A stretch of DNA of 20,089 nucleotides from Caulobacteraceae bacterium (lineage in GTDB: Bacteria; Pseudomonadota; Alphaproteobacteria; Caulobacterales; Caulobacteraceae): assembly GCA_004144935.1 (NCBI GenBank), contig SDZP01000017.1, positions 1 through 20,089 of the forward strand. The letters run 5' to 3'. Shown here one piece after another: positions 6,295 to 14,707 of the stretch. The translations under genes were made by a program, and so were the position numbers. The notes below the pieces were generated by a model that was not told where the DNA came from, did no database searches, and was given only the letters and a program-made list of their open reading frames with translations. The number at the start of each line of letters is the position of its first letter. Positions within the stretch are counted from its first letter, which is position 1.

Positions 6295-7251
6295 TCAGGC
6301 CGCCGCTTCTTTGGCCAGACGGGCCGCCTTCAGCCGCTCGAAGTCTTCTCCCGCATGATGCGACGAGCGGGTCAGGGGACTGGCCGAGACCATCAGGAAG
6401 CCCTTGGCGCGGGCGATCTGTTCGTAGGACGCGAACTCGTCCGGCGTGACGAAGCGGTCGACCGGGGCGTGCTTGCGGGTCGGCTGCAGGTACTGGCCGA
6501 TGGTCAGGAAATCGACGCCGGCCGAGCGCATGTCGTCCATCACCTGCATGACCTCTTCCTTCGCCTCGCCAAGGCCGACCATCAGGCCGGACTTGGTGAA
6601 GCGGGTCGGGTCGCGCTCCTTGACCCGCTCCAGCAGGCGCAGGGAGTTGTAGTAGCGGGCCCCCGGCCGGATGGTCAGGTAAAGGCGCGGCACGGTCTCG
6701 AGGTTGTGGTTGAAGACGTCCGGGGCGGCGTCGATGACGACGTTCTCGGCCCGCTCCTTGCGCAGGAAGTCGGGGGTGAGGATCTCGATGGTGGTCAGGG
6801 GCGCGGCGGCGCGGATGGCCAGGATGACGTCCGCAAAGTGCTGGGCGCCGCCGTCGGAGAGGTCGTCGCGGTCGACGCTGGTGATGACCACGTGGCGCAG
6901 GCCCATCCTGGCCACCGCCTCGGCGACGCGGGCCGGTTCGGTGGGGTCGAGCGGGTTGGGCTTGCCGGTGGCGACGTTGCAGAAGGCGCAGGCGCGGGTG
7001 CAGATCTCGCCCATGATCATCATGGTGGCGTGCTTCTGGGTCCAGCACTCGCCGATGTTGGGACAGGCCGCCTCTTCGCAGACGGTGGTCAGGCCATGCT
7101 GGCGGACGATGTCGCGAGTCTCGTTGTAGCCGGCGCTGCCCGGGGCGCGGACGCGCAGCCATTCGGGCTTGCGCAGCACGGGCGAGTCCGGGCGGGCCTG
7201 CTTCTCCGGATGCCGGGGGCGGACCTTGAGGGTGTCGATCACGGTGACCAT
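6295..7251 (-). CDS. lipA: Lipoyl synthase
   Basis: A 318-residue radical-SAM enzyme that inserts two sulfurs into octanoyl groups on E2/GcvH proteins. Both iron-sulfur motifs are complete: the auxiliary cluster CEEAACPNIGEC (Cys58, 63, 69) and the radical-SAM CTRACAFC (Cys84, 88, 91). ITSVDRDDLSDGGA and the C-terminal SSHHAGEDF (serine ligand region) are also present. Length and motifs are normal. I start at ATG 7251, which gives the family's short basic lead; the open frame runs on upstream without homology. The Shine-Dalgarno sequence is weak. It is followed at once by the COQ10-like gene. Confidence 0.97.
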   Translation of the reverse strand: MVTVIDTLKVRPRHPEKQARPDSPVLRKPEWLRVRAPGSAGYNETRDIVRQHGLTTVCEEAACPNIGECWTQKHATMMIMGEICTRACAFCNVATGKPNPLDPTEPARVAEAVARMGLRHVVITSVDRDDLSDGGAQHFADVILAIRAAAPLTTIEILTPDFLRKERAENVVIDAAPDVFNHNLETVPRLYLTIRPGARYYNSLRLLERVKERDPTRFTKSGLMVGLGEAKEEVMQVMDDMRSAGVDFLTIGQYLQPTRKHAPVDRFVTPDEFASYEQIARAKGFLMVSASPLTRSSHHAGEDFERLKAARLAKEAAA

Positions 7252-7353
7252 GGGGCCTAGATCGGCCTTTCGAGCCTCCGGATCAAGGACCGCGTGCGCC
7301 TGTGGCGCGCAGACCCTTGCGGCCCCCTGCCCCGACCCGCCAAAGTCGGCGCG

Positions 7354-8361
7354 ATGTATCGTGGCCTGATCCTCTGCCTGGCGCTGCTGTTGACCGCCTG
7401 CGGCCAGGACGGCGGCCGCGAGCCGTTCACCGAAAGCCGCACGCCGCCGGGCCTCTCGGCGCGCTTCCTGCCGCCGGAGGGCTGGACCTGGGGGCTGGTG
7501 CAGGCCGGCGGGTTTCCGGCCCAGCGGTACGGGGTGTCCGCGCCCTCGACCGGCCCGCTGGCCCATATCGTCATCCTGCCGGGCTATGGAGACAGCGCCG
7601 AGAGCTGGTTCGAGACGGCGGCGCAGTTCAACGCCCGCGGCTACATCGTCTGGGTGCTGGAGGGGGCCGGCCAGGGCGGGTCGGGACGGTTCGCCAGCGG
7701 ACGGGACGTCGGCCATATCCCGGACATGGAGCCGGACCTGCTGGGGGTGAAGGCTCTGTTGCGGACGGTAGTTCCGGACGACGGCAAGCCGGTGATCCTG
7801 GTCGGCGAGCGGTCCGGGGCGACGGTCGCCATCCTGGCCGCGCAGCGGGGCTTGGGTGGCGACGGGCTGGTGCTGCTGGCGCCCTGGAAGCCGGCCGCGG
7901 CCGGCCCCCATGACGAGATCGCCAGCCGCCTGGGCCTTGGAGGGTTTCGCGAGCCCTGGGCGGCAGGTTGGTCGCGAGACCAGCCGCCGCCACCCGGCGG
8001 CGACGCCTACCGCGCGGCTGTGCCACGGCTGTGGCAACAGGTGAACCCCGACCTGCGGATGGGCTCGCCCAGCCTGGGCGGGCGGCTGGCCATGGCCAGG
8101 GGCTGGGACCAGGCGCTGGCCGCCCTGCCCGGCCTGACGCGGCCGGTGACGATGATCGACGCGCCGCCGTCGCTGGCCTCGGCTTGCAAAGAGCCGAACT
8201 GCCGCACCGTCCCGACGCCGGCGGGCGCCCGCGGACCCTTTCTGCACCTTCAGGCCGATGCGGCGCGGGCCGCCTGGATGGGCGCCGTGGACGCGATGGT
8301 GGCGCGGCAGCGGGCAGGCCGGCTGGCCGCCGAAGGCTTTGCGCCCGATCACGGCCTGTAA
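7354..8361 (+). CDS. Lipoprotein with alpha/beta-hydrolase fold (lysophospholipase-like)
   Basis: A 335-residue predicted lipoprotein: signal peptide with lipobox LLTAC, lipidated Cys16. The mature part resembles the monoacylglycerol lipase/PldB type: VILPGYGDSAESWFETAAQFNARGYIVWVLEGAGQGGSGR gives the oxyanion-loop region and following helix. The nucleophile elbow is odd: PVILVGERSGATVA has G151-E-R-S154-G155 where G-x-S-x-G is expected. Either Ser154 serves within E-R-S-G-A or the enzyme is inactive. The acid and His positions are not clear either; LHLQADAAR near the end may carry the His. A Cys pair (ACKEPNC) could form a disulfide. I chose ATG 7354 because it starts the signal peptide. It is 72 bases upstream of the Aas-like ligase, hinting at lysolipid turnover. 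Confidence 0.7.
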   Translation: MYRGLILCLALLLTACGQDGGREPFTESRTPPGLSARFLPPEGWTWGLVQAGGFPAQRYGVSAPSTGPLAHIVILPGYGDSAESWFETAAQFNARGYIVWVLEGAGQGGSGRFASGRDVGHIPDMEPDLLGVKALLRTVVPDDGKPVILVGERSGATVAILAAQRGLGGDGLVLLAPWKPAAAGPHDEIASRLGLGGFREPWAAGWSRDQPPPPGGDAYRAAVPRLWQQVNPDLRMGSPSLGGRLAMARGWDQALAALPGLTRPVTMIDAPPSLASACKEPNCRTVPTPAGARGPFLHLQADAARAAWMGAVDAMVARQRAGRLAAEGFAPDHGL

Positions 8362-8433
8362 CGGACCTTTTCAAGGCGTGACGCGCTCTATACGCTCACC
8401 CGCAATAACGGTGGGAAACAGCTCGGAGCCCTC

Positions 8434-9990
8434 ATGCCGCGTGCTTTTGATGCGCGGGAAGTCGAACGGTCGCTCTTATCGGCCCTGATCGACGCCCGGG
8501 ACGCCCACGGCGCCAAGAAATCGATTCTCGAAGACCAGAACCGCGCCCCGCTCAGCTACACCGAGCTGATCCGGGCGAGCTTCGCGCTCGGCCGCAAGAT
8601 TTCCCAGATTACCGACCCCGGCGAACGGGTGGGCGTGCTGCTGCCCTCCAGCGCCGGCGTCGTGGTGACCTTCTTCGGGCTGCACGCCTTCGGCCGCGTG
8701 CCGACCATGCTGAACTTCACCTCGGGCCTTCGGAACCTGAAGGCGGCGTGCAAGCTGGCCGGGGTGAAGACGGTGCTGACCGCCCATGCCTTCATCGAGC
8801 AGGGCAAGCTGCACGACCTGATCGATGCCCTCGAGGGCAGCGCCAAGGTGGTCTATCTCGAGGAGGTGAGGAAGCAGGTCGGCCTGCCGGACAAGCTGTT
8901 CGCCCTCGCCGCCAGCTTTGCGCCCCGGCTGTTCGCGGCAAAGACCAAGCCGTCCGATCCAGGCGTCATCCTGTTCACCTCGGGCAGTTTCGGCGCCCCA
9001 CGCGGTGTGGTTCTGACCCAGGCCAACCTGGTGGCCAACGCCGCCCAGATCGCCGCTCATATCGATCTCGATCCCAACTGGGTGATGTTCAACCCGCTGC
9101 CGACCTTCCACTGCTTCGGTCTGACCGGCGGCGTGATCCTGCCGCTGCTGACCGGCATGAAGGCGTTCCAATACCCCTCGCCGCTGCACACCAAGCAGAT
9201 CCCGCCGCTGATCAAGGACTGCGGGGCCTCGATCCTGCTGGCGACCGACACCTTCGTGAACCAATACGCCCGCTCGGCCGACGTCCATGAGCTGTCGGGG
9301 CTGGAGTTCATCGTCTGCGGGGCCGAGAAGGTGCGCGACGAGACCCACAACCTGTTCCGCGACCGCTTCGGCGGCATCCCGGTGCTGGAGGGCTACGGGG
9401 CGACCGAGGCCTCGCCGGTGGTGGCGGTCAACAAGCCGGACGACAACCGCCGGGGCACCGTCGGCGGATTGCTGCCGGGCATGGAGTTTCGCGTCGAGCC
9501 GGTCGAGGGCATCCCGGGCGGCGGCAAGCTGTTGATCCGCGGGCCCAACATCATGGCCGGCTACCTGCGCGAGGACGGTGGCGTCGATCCGCCCCCCGGC
9601 GGCTGGCACGACACTGGCGATGTGGTCTCCATGGATCCGGACGGCGACTGGATCACCATCAAGGGCCGTGTGAAGCGGTTCGCCAAGATCGGCGGCGAGA
9701 TGGTCAGCCTGACGGCCGCCGAGGACCTGGCCGCCGCGGTCTGGCCCAACGAACGCCATGCGGTCATCTCCATGCCCGATCCGAAGAAGGGCGAGCGGCT
9801 GCTGCTGGTCACCGACCGGCCCGACGCGGCGGTGGCGGCCCTGCTGCAGCACGCCCAGTCGATCGGCGCGCCGGAGCTGGCCGTGCCGCGCAAGATCCTC
9901 AAGGTCCAGGAAGTGCCCGTGCTGGGCACCGGCAAGACCGACTATGTCGCCATTCAACGGATGGCGGATGCGCAGGCCAAGGCGGCCTGA
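8434..9990 (+). CDS. Stand-alone Aas-type acyl-ACP/acyl-CoA synthetase
   Basis: A 518-residue AMP-forming ligase. It follows the C-terminal half of E. coli Aas closely: MLNFTSGLRNL (92-102), KTVLTAHAFIEQGKL, the ATP loop TSGSFGAPRG (182-191), PSPLH, LEGYGATEASPVV (318-330), PNIMAGYLR, GWHDTGD (390-396), RVKRFAKIGGEMVSL (412-426) and PELAVPRKI. The catalytic Lys is in LGTGKTDYVAI near the end. Aas activates fatty acids on ACP and, through an N-terminal PlsC-like domain, re-acylates lysophosphatidylethanolamine. That acyltransferase domain is absent here, so this gene alone can only activate the acid; a separate acyltransferase would be needed. The substrate could also be CoA. The start is ATG 8434 with CGGAG upstream. 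It follows a lysophospholipase-like lipoprotein and precedes DoxX. Confidence 0.88.
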   Translation: MPRAFDAREVERSLLSALIDARDAHGAKKSILEDQNRAPLSYTELIRASFALGRKISQITDPGERVGVLLPSSAGVVVTFFGLHAFGRVPTMLNFTSGLRNLKAACKLAGVKTVLTAHAFIEQGKLHDLIDALEGSAKVVYLEEVRKQVGLPDKLFALAASFAPRLFAAKTKPSDPGVILFTSGSFGAPRGVVLTQANLVANAAQIAAHIDLDPNWVMFNPLPTFHCFGLTGGVILPLLTGMKAFQYPSPLHTKQIPPLIKDCGASILLATDTFVNQYARSADVHELSGLEFIVCGAEKVRDETHNLFRDRFGGIPVLEGYGATEASPVVAVNKPDDNRRGTVGGLLPGMEFRVEPVEGIPGGGKLLIRGPNIMAGYLREDGGVDPPPGGWHDTGDVVSMDPDGDWITIKGRVKRFAKIGGEMVSLTAAEDLAAAVWPNERHAVISMPDPKKGERLLLVTDRPDAAVAALLQHAQSIGAPELAVPRKILKVQEVPVLGTGKTDYVAIQRMADAQAKAA

Positions 9991-10009
9991 TCACGAAGGG
10001 GGACTACCC

Positions 10010-10423
10010 ATGGACTTTCTGGCTCCGCAGTCGTCGAAGGTGCTCAGCATCCTGCGCATCGTCGCCGCCCTGGCCTTCATGGCCCACGGCCTGATGAAGA
10101 TCTTCCACTTCCCCGTGCCGCAGGAGGGCGCGCCCGATCCTTTGCCGACCATGCTGCTGGTCGCCGGCTGGCTGGAGATCGTCGGCGGCGCCTTGCTGGC
10201 GCTCGGCCTGTTCACCCGGCCGGTGGCCTTCGTGCTGTCGGGTATGATGGCGGTGGCCTACTGCATGGCCCACTGGAAGTTCGCCCTGCCGCCGGCCGAA
10301 GGCTTTTACCCGGCCCTCAACAAGGGCGAGCCGGCCCTGCTCTACTGCTTCCTGTTCCTGTACCTCGCCTGCGCCGGCGGCGGCCTCTGGAGCCTGGACG
10401 CGCAGGTGCGCAAGCGGCCGTAA
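10010..10423 (+). CDS. DoxX-family membrane protein
   Basis: A 137-residue protein with four membrane helices. ILRIVAALAFMAHGLMKIFHF, LVAGWLEIVGGALLALGLFTRP and YCMAHWKFALPPAEGFYPALNKGEPALLYCFLFLYLA are characteristic of the DoxX family, related to the quinol-oxidase subunit DoxD and including proteins linked to oxidative-stress handling. The exact role is unknown. The start is ATG 10010, preceded by a strong GAAGGGGGA site. It lies 19 bases after the Aas-like ligase and probably shares its transcript. It converges on prfB; no clear terminator lies in the 32-base gap. Confidence 0.88.
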   Translation: MDFLAPQSSKVLSILRIVAALAFMAHGLMKIFHFPVPQEGAPDPLPTMLLVAGWLEIVGGALLALGLFTRPVAFVLSGMMAVAYCMAHWKFALPPAEGFYPALNKGEPALLYCFLFLYLACAGGGLWSLDAQVRKRP

Positions 10424-10455
10424 AGCCGCTGCGCCTCTAGTCCTCAGAGCATGCC

Positions 10456-11569
10456 TCAGGCGTCCCGCGTCGCCCCGACCCGCTGGGCCAGGGACGCGGC
10501 CATGAACTGGTCGAGATCGCCGTTCAGCACGCCGTCGGTGTCGCTGGTCTCGACGTTGGTGCGCAGGTCCTTGACCATCTGGTAGGGCTGCAGGACGTAG
10601 CTGCGGATCTGGTGGCCCCAGCCGATGTCGGTCTTCTGGTCTTCCAGGGCCTGGGCGGCGGCTTCGCGCTTCTGCAGCTCCATCTCGTAGAGCCGGGCTC
10701 GCAGCATCTTCCAGGCTTCCTCGCGGTTCTGGTGCTGGCTGCGGCCGGCCTGGCAGGCCACCGCGATGCCGGTCGGGATGTGGGTCAGGCGGACGGCCGA
10801 GTCGGTCTTGTTGATGTGCTGGCCGCCGGCCCCGCTGGCGCGGTAGGTGTCGGTGCGCACGTCCGACGGGTTGATGTCGATCTCGATGGTGTCGTCGACC
10901 ACCGGATAGACCCAGGCCGAGGCGAAGGACGTGTGGCGCTTGGCGGCGGCGTCGTAGGGCGAAATGCGCACCAGGCGGTGGACGCCGCCCTCGGTCTTCA
11001 GCCAGCCGTAGGCGTTGGGCCCGCTGACCTGCAGGGTCGCCGACTTGATGCCGACCGTTTCGCCGGAGGTCTCCTCGATGAGATCGACCTTGTAGCCATG
11101 GGCGGTGGCCCAGCGGCTGTACATGCGCAGCAGCATGTTGGCCCAGTCGCAGGACTCGGTGCCGCCGGCCCCGGAGTTGATCTCGACATAGGCGTCATTG
11201 CCGTCGGCCTCACCGGACAGCAGGGCTTCCAGCTGGGCGCGGTCGGAGCGTTCGCGCAGGGCCTTGAGCTGGGCGCGGGCTTCTTCCAGCGCGCCCTCGT
11301 CAGCTTCCATGTCGGCCAGTTCGGCATATTCGACAGCGTCGGCAAGCTCGGTTTCCAGGGCCCGGACGGTGGCGATCTTGTCGGCCAGTTGCTGGCGCTC
11401 GCGCATCAGGGCCTGGGCCTCGGCCGGCTTGTCCCACAGGGTGGGATCCTCCGAGCGCGCGTCCAGTTCGTGCAGGCGTCTTAGGGCTGGATCCCAGTCA
11501 AAGTCGCCTCCTGAGCAGGCTGATCGCCTGCTCGATGTCGGCCTTGGCGGCCTCGACATCCGGTCTCAT
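10456..11569 (-). CDS. prfB: Peptide chain release factor 2, with programmed +1 frameshift
   Basis: Release factor for UAA/UGA stop codons. The gene is in two frames. ATG 11569 opens MRPDVEAAKADIEQAISLL followed by RRRL, ending at TGA 11500-11498. A +1 slip on CTT (11503-11501) continues with GAC (11499-11497) to the stop at 10456, giving about 370 residues in total. The GGQ hydrolysis motif is at residues 248-250 (SGAGGQHIN). The stop-recognition tripeptide is Ser-Pro-Tyr (VRISPYD, from 203) instead of the Ser-Pro-Phe of E. coli. Lengths and spacings match E. coli RF2. The frameshift lets low RF2 levels raise its own synthesis. It lies 69 bases after mrcA on the same strand, a conserved alphaproteobacterial pair. 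Confidence 0.96.
11497..11512 (-). other. prfB programmed +1 frameshift site
   Basis: On the minus strand the site reads AGGAGG, CGA, CTT, TGA, C. The Shine-Dalgarno-like AGGAGG (11512-11507) sits three bases before the CTT slippery codon and the in-frame TGA followed by C. This is the same spacing as in E. coli (AGGGGG, TAT, CTT, TGA, C), and AGGAGG is a closer match to the anti-Shine-Dalgarno sequence. Confidence 0.96.
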
Positions 11570-11638
11570 GAAAAACTCCAGTCGTCACGTCGCGGCCCGA
11601 AGACGGGCGCGGAGGGGCGGCTTACAGGGGTGCGGGCC

Positions 11639-14071
11639 TCAATACAATCCGGTCAGGTCGTCGGGGACCCTAGGCTTCGGCGGCGGCTTCTGTTCCGGCG
11701 GCGGGGCGGCCGTCGGCGGACGGAAGGCGTCCTCATAGGGGATCGGCCCGGCCGGCTTGCGTCCCGCGGCACCGGGGATGCCGACGGCCGCGCGCGGCTC
11801 GGTGCTGGGACGGAAGGCCTCGCGGATCCCGCCGACCATGGCGAACTTGGCCTGTTTGGGCGGCTTGAACTCGGTTGGCGGGACGTCCTTGAGCGCGGAC
11901 CCCATGAAATCAATGAAGATCGGCAGGGAGGCGACGCCGCCGACCTCGCCATCGCCCAGGCTGCGATTGTCGTCGAAGCCGACGAAGACCCCGACCACGA
12001 TCTGCGGCGTGTAGCCGACGAACCAGGCCGAGCGGTATTCGTTGGTGGTGCCGGTCTTCCCGGCCACCGGGCGGCCAAGCACCCTGGCCTGGGTGGCGGT
12101 GCCGCGCTGGACGACGCCTTCCAGCATGGAGGTGATCTGGTAGGCGGTGACCGGGTCGATGACCTGGCGGCCGCCGGCGGCGATGCGCGGGCTCTCGTCG
12201 CCGTTGAAGCCGCTGTTGCAGCGCGGGCAGTCGCGCTTGTCAGCGCGGAACAGGGTCTTGCCCTCGCGGTCCTCAATGATCTCGATCAGGTGCGGATCGA
12301 TGCGGCGACCGCCGTTGGCGAAGGCGGCGTAGGCGCCGGTGATCTTCAGCGGCGTGGTCTCGCCGGCCCCGAGCGCCATGGCCAGCACCGGGGCCATGTC
12401 GTCGGTGACGCCCATGCGGACGGCCAGGTCGCTGACCTTGCGCATGCCCACGCTCTGGGCCAGGCGCACGGTCATGGCGTTGCGCGACAGCTCCAGGCCC
12501 CGGCGCAGGGGCATCGCCCCATAGTACCGCTTGTTGTAGTTCTCCGGCGTCCAGTCCTCGCCGTTGACCGCCCCCTTGAGGGTGATCTGGGCGTCGGTGA
12601 CCATGCTGGCGGGAGTGAAATCGCCCTCCAGGGCGGCGGCGTAGACGAACGGCTTGATGGCCGAGCCCGGCTGGCGCATCGCCTGGGTGGCGCGGTTGAA
12701 GTTGGACAGCGAGAAGGAATAGCCGCCGACCATGGCCAGCACCCGGCCGCTGTTGGGCTCGATGGCGACCAGGGCGCCGTTGACCAGCGGCACCTGTTTC
12801 AGGCGGTAGGCGCCGGCGGTCTTCTCATCCGGCTCCACGAAGACCAGGTCGCCGACGTTGAGGCCCTTGCCGCCCCGCGCCCAGGCGACGTCCTCGGAGG
12901 CCAGCGGCCCTGGACCGTAGTCCTTGGCCGGACGCACGCGAACGCCGCCCTCGACGCTCTCGACCACGGCGGCGCGCCAGTTGCGGCGCTCGGCCGGCGG
13001 GGTCTTCTTCAGGGCGGCGGCTTCCCAGCCGGCCGCCGGGTTGGTCGTGCCCCAGGCCCCGCGCCAGCCGTGGCGGCGGTCGTACTGCTCCAACCCGTTC
13101 ATCAGGGCGATCCGCGCCGCCGTCTGGAGGTTCGAGTCCAGGGTCGTGCGCATGTAGTAGCCGCCCTCGGTGAGGCGCTCGCCCATGGTGCCCAGGCCCC
13201 GGCGGCGGACCTCCTCGACGAAGTAGTCGGCGTCCTTGTACTTGGCGCGGCTGGGGGCCGACTGGACGACCAGGTCCTCCTTCATCGCCGCGTCGGCCTC
13301 GGCTTGGCTGACCCAGCCAAGCTCGGCCATCTGGCTGAGAATCCAGTTGCGCCGGGCGATGGCGTTCGCCTTCTGGCGGATCGGATGGTAGTTGTCCGGC
13401 CCCTTGGGCACGGCGGCCAGGTAGGCCATCTCGGCCAGGCTGAGGTTGTCGAGCGACTTGCCGAAATAGTTGTAGGCGGCGGCGGCGACGCCGTAGCTGC
13501 GGTAGCCCAGCCAGATTTCGTTGAGATAGAGCTCGAGGATGTGATCCTTGGTCAGCGTCTGTTCCAGGCGCCGGGCGAGGATGGCCTCCTTCAGCTTGCG
13601 GCCGAGGGTGGCGTCGCTGGTCAGCAGGACGTTCTTGGCCACCTGCTGGGTGATCGTCGAGCCGCCTTCGAGGCGTCGGCCCCTGACCACATTGACCACG
13701 TTGCGCAGCATGGCCCGTCCCAGGCCCTGCACATCGACGCCGCTGTGGTGGAAGAAGTTGCGGTCCTCGGCGGCCATGAAGGCCTGCACCAGGCGCGGCG
13801 GCATCTGGTCATAGGGTACGAAGATGCGGCGTTCCTTTGAGAACTCGCCGATCAGGGTGCCGTCCCAGCCGTAGACCCGCGTGGCGGTCGGCGGGCGGTA
13901 GTCGACGAGGTCGCCGGCGTCCGGCATGTCGTGGAACAGGACCGCCGCATAGATGGCGATTGCGAAGCCGGCCACGGCGATGACGCCGAGCACGCCGATC
14001 CCCAACACGGCGACCCACCGCTCAGGTGGGTTGAACACCGGCCACACGCCCCGGGATTTCTTGTCCGACAT
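11639..14071 (-). CDS. mrcA: Class A penicillin-binding protein 1A
   Basis: An 810-residue bifunctional peptidoglycan synthase. A short cytoplasmic tail and one membrane helix (about 18-45) come first. The GT51 glycosyltransferase follows, with catalytic Glu102 in AEDRNFF, GGSTITQQ (136-143) and NEIWLGYRSYG. A linking domain (about 340-430) precedes the transpeptidase, with S470-A-I-K in RQPGSAIKPF, SRN at 529-531 and KTG at 672-674. A Cys pair (CPRC, 615-618) could form a disulfide. The tail from about 735 is Pro-rich. The start is ATG 14071, with GAGGGA just upstream and no homology before it. prfB follows. In many alphaproteobacteria amiC lies directly upstream; here two lipoprotein genes on the other strand separate them. 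Confidence 0.96.
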   Translation of the reverse strand: MSDKKSRGVWPVFNPPERWVAVLGIGVLGVIAVAGFAIAIYAAVLFHDMPDAGDLVDYRPPTATRVYGWDGTLIGEFSKERRIFVPYDQMPPRLVQAFMAAEDRNFFHHSGVDVQGLGRAMLRNVVNVVRGRRLEGGSTITQQVAKNVLLTSDATLGRKLKEAILARRLEQTLTKDHILELYLNEIWLGYRSYGVAAAAYNYFGKSLDNLSLAEMAYLAAVPKGPDNYHPIRQKANAIARRNWILSQMAELGWVSQAEADAAMKEDLVVQSAPSRAKYKDADYFVEEVRRRGLGTMGERLTEGGYYMRTTLDSNLQTAARIALMNGLEQYDRRHGWRGAWGTTNPAAGWEAAALKKTPPAERRNWRAAVVESVEGGVRVRPAKDYGPGPLASEDVAWARGGKGLNVGDLVFVEPDEKTAGAYRLKQVPLVNGALVAIEPNSGRVLAMVGGYSFSLSNFNRATQAMRQPGSAIKPFVYAAALEGDFTPASMVTDAQITLKGAVNGEDWTPENYNKRYYGAMPLRRGLELSRNAMTVRLAQSVGMRKVSDLAVRMGVTDDMAPVLAMALGAGETTPLKITGAYAAFANGGRRIDPHLIEIIEDREGKTLFRADKRDCPRCNSGFNGDESPRIAAGGRQVIDPVTAYQITSMLEGVVQRGTATQARVLGRPVAGKTGTTNEYRSAWFVGYTPQIVVGVFVGFDDNRSLGDGEVGGVASLPIFIDFMGSALKDVPPTEFKPPKQAKFAMVGGIREAFRPSTEPRAAVGIPGAAGRKPAGPIPYEDAFRPPTAAPPPEQKPPPKPRVPDDLTGLY

Positions 14072-14184
14072 GGGATTCCCTCTAGCGCGCCAGAGAGACG
14101 GCGCCAATGCGGCAGGACGTCGGCGGGGCCGAAGTTGAAGCCCGCGGCAAACTCGGTTCCTATGGGAGGCGACCGGAGGCGACG

Positions 14185-14595
14185 ATGTCACGAGCGGTAT
14201 TGGCGACAGCGCTGGTGTTGGTTGGGGTCTGCGCCTGCGAACCGCCAAAGCCCAGGCATCCGATGGCGGCGCGCTTCTGCGTGGTCGTCACGGCCCTCGA
14301 ACCTGACGCCGAAGCCCTGAACCGGTTGATGGACCCGTTCGCCCTCAACCATGACCTCAAGATTGCTGTCTCGCCGACCACCCACACCTACGAAGACGCC
14401 GAGCGGACGACGATGATCAACGTCGACCGTATGGGGAATCTGGGCGCCGTCATCACTCTGTACGGCCTCCAGGACCAAGCGTCGGCTTTCGAGGCTCCGT
14501 TGCAGGCCCACGTCGAGGATAAGGTCGCCAAGCGCTGGACGGTCCGCCAGTGCGAGGACGTAGACGGATTCAAAGGCCCCTGGCTTTACCGCTGA
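14185..14595 (+). CDS. Small lipoprotein of unknown function
   Basis: A 136-residue protein with a signal peptide and lipobox VCAC (lipidated Cys18). The mature part has no repeat and no family I recognise. It contains FCVVVTALEPDAEALNRLMDPFALNHDL, a possible alpha/beta segment, and two further Cys (in RFCVVV and RQCEDVD) that could pair. The ending GFKGPWLYR is well defined. The start is ATG 14185 with GGAGG six bases upstream. It is divergent from mrcA across 113 bases and 112 bases ahead of another lipoprotein. The gene is supported by its ribosome-binding site, signal peptide and balanced composition. Confidence 0.7.
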   Translation: MSRAVLATALVLVGVCACEPPKPRHPMAARFCVVVTALEPDAEALNRLMDPFALNHDLKIAVSPTTHTYEDAERTTMINVDRMGNLGAVITLYGLQDQASAFEAPLQAHVEDKVAKRWTVRQCEDVDGFKGPWLYR

Positions 14596-14707
14596 TCAGC
14601 CATCGACTTCCCACGGCGCCTCCCGCGTGCCACCGTCCGTCGTCGTCACCCGCGACTCTGCGGTGAGCGATGTCCAAAACAAGAAAAACATCGAAGGGAA
14701 CGTCCAT

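Noticed and set aside
11198..13840. 880-residue plus-strand open frame
   Set aside because: It lies opposite prfB and mrcA, whose motifs are complete; its product is low-complexity and has no recognisable domain.
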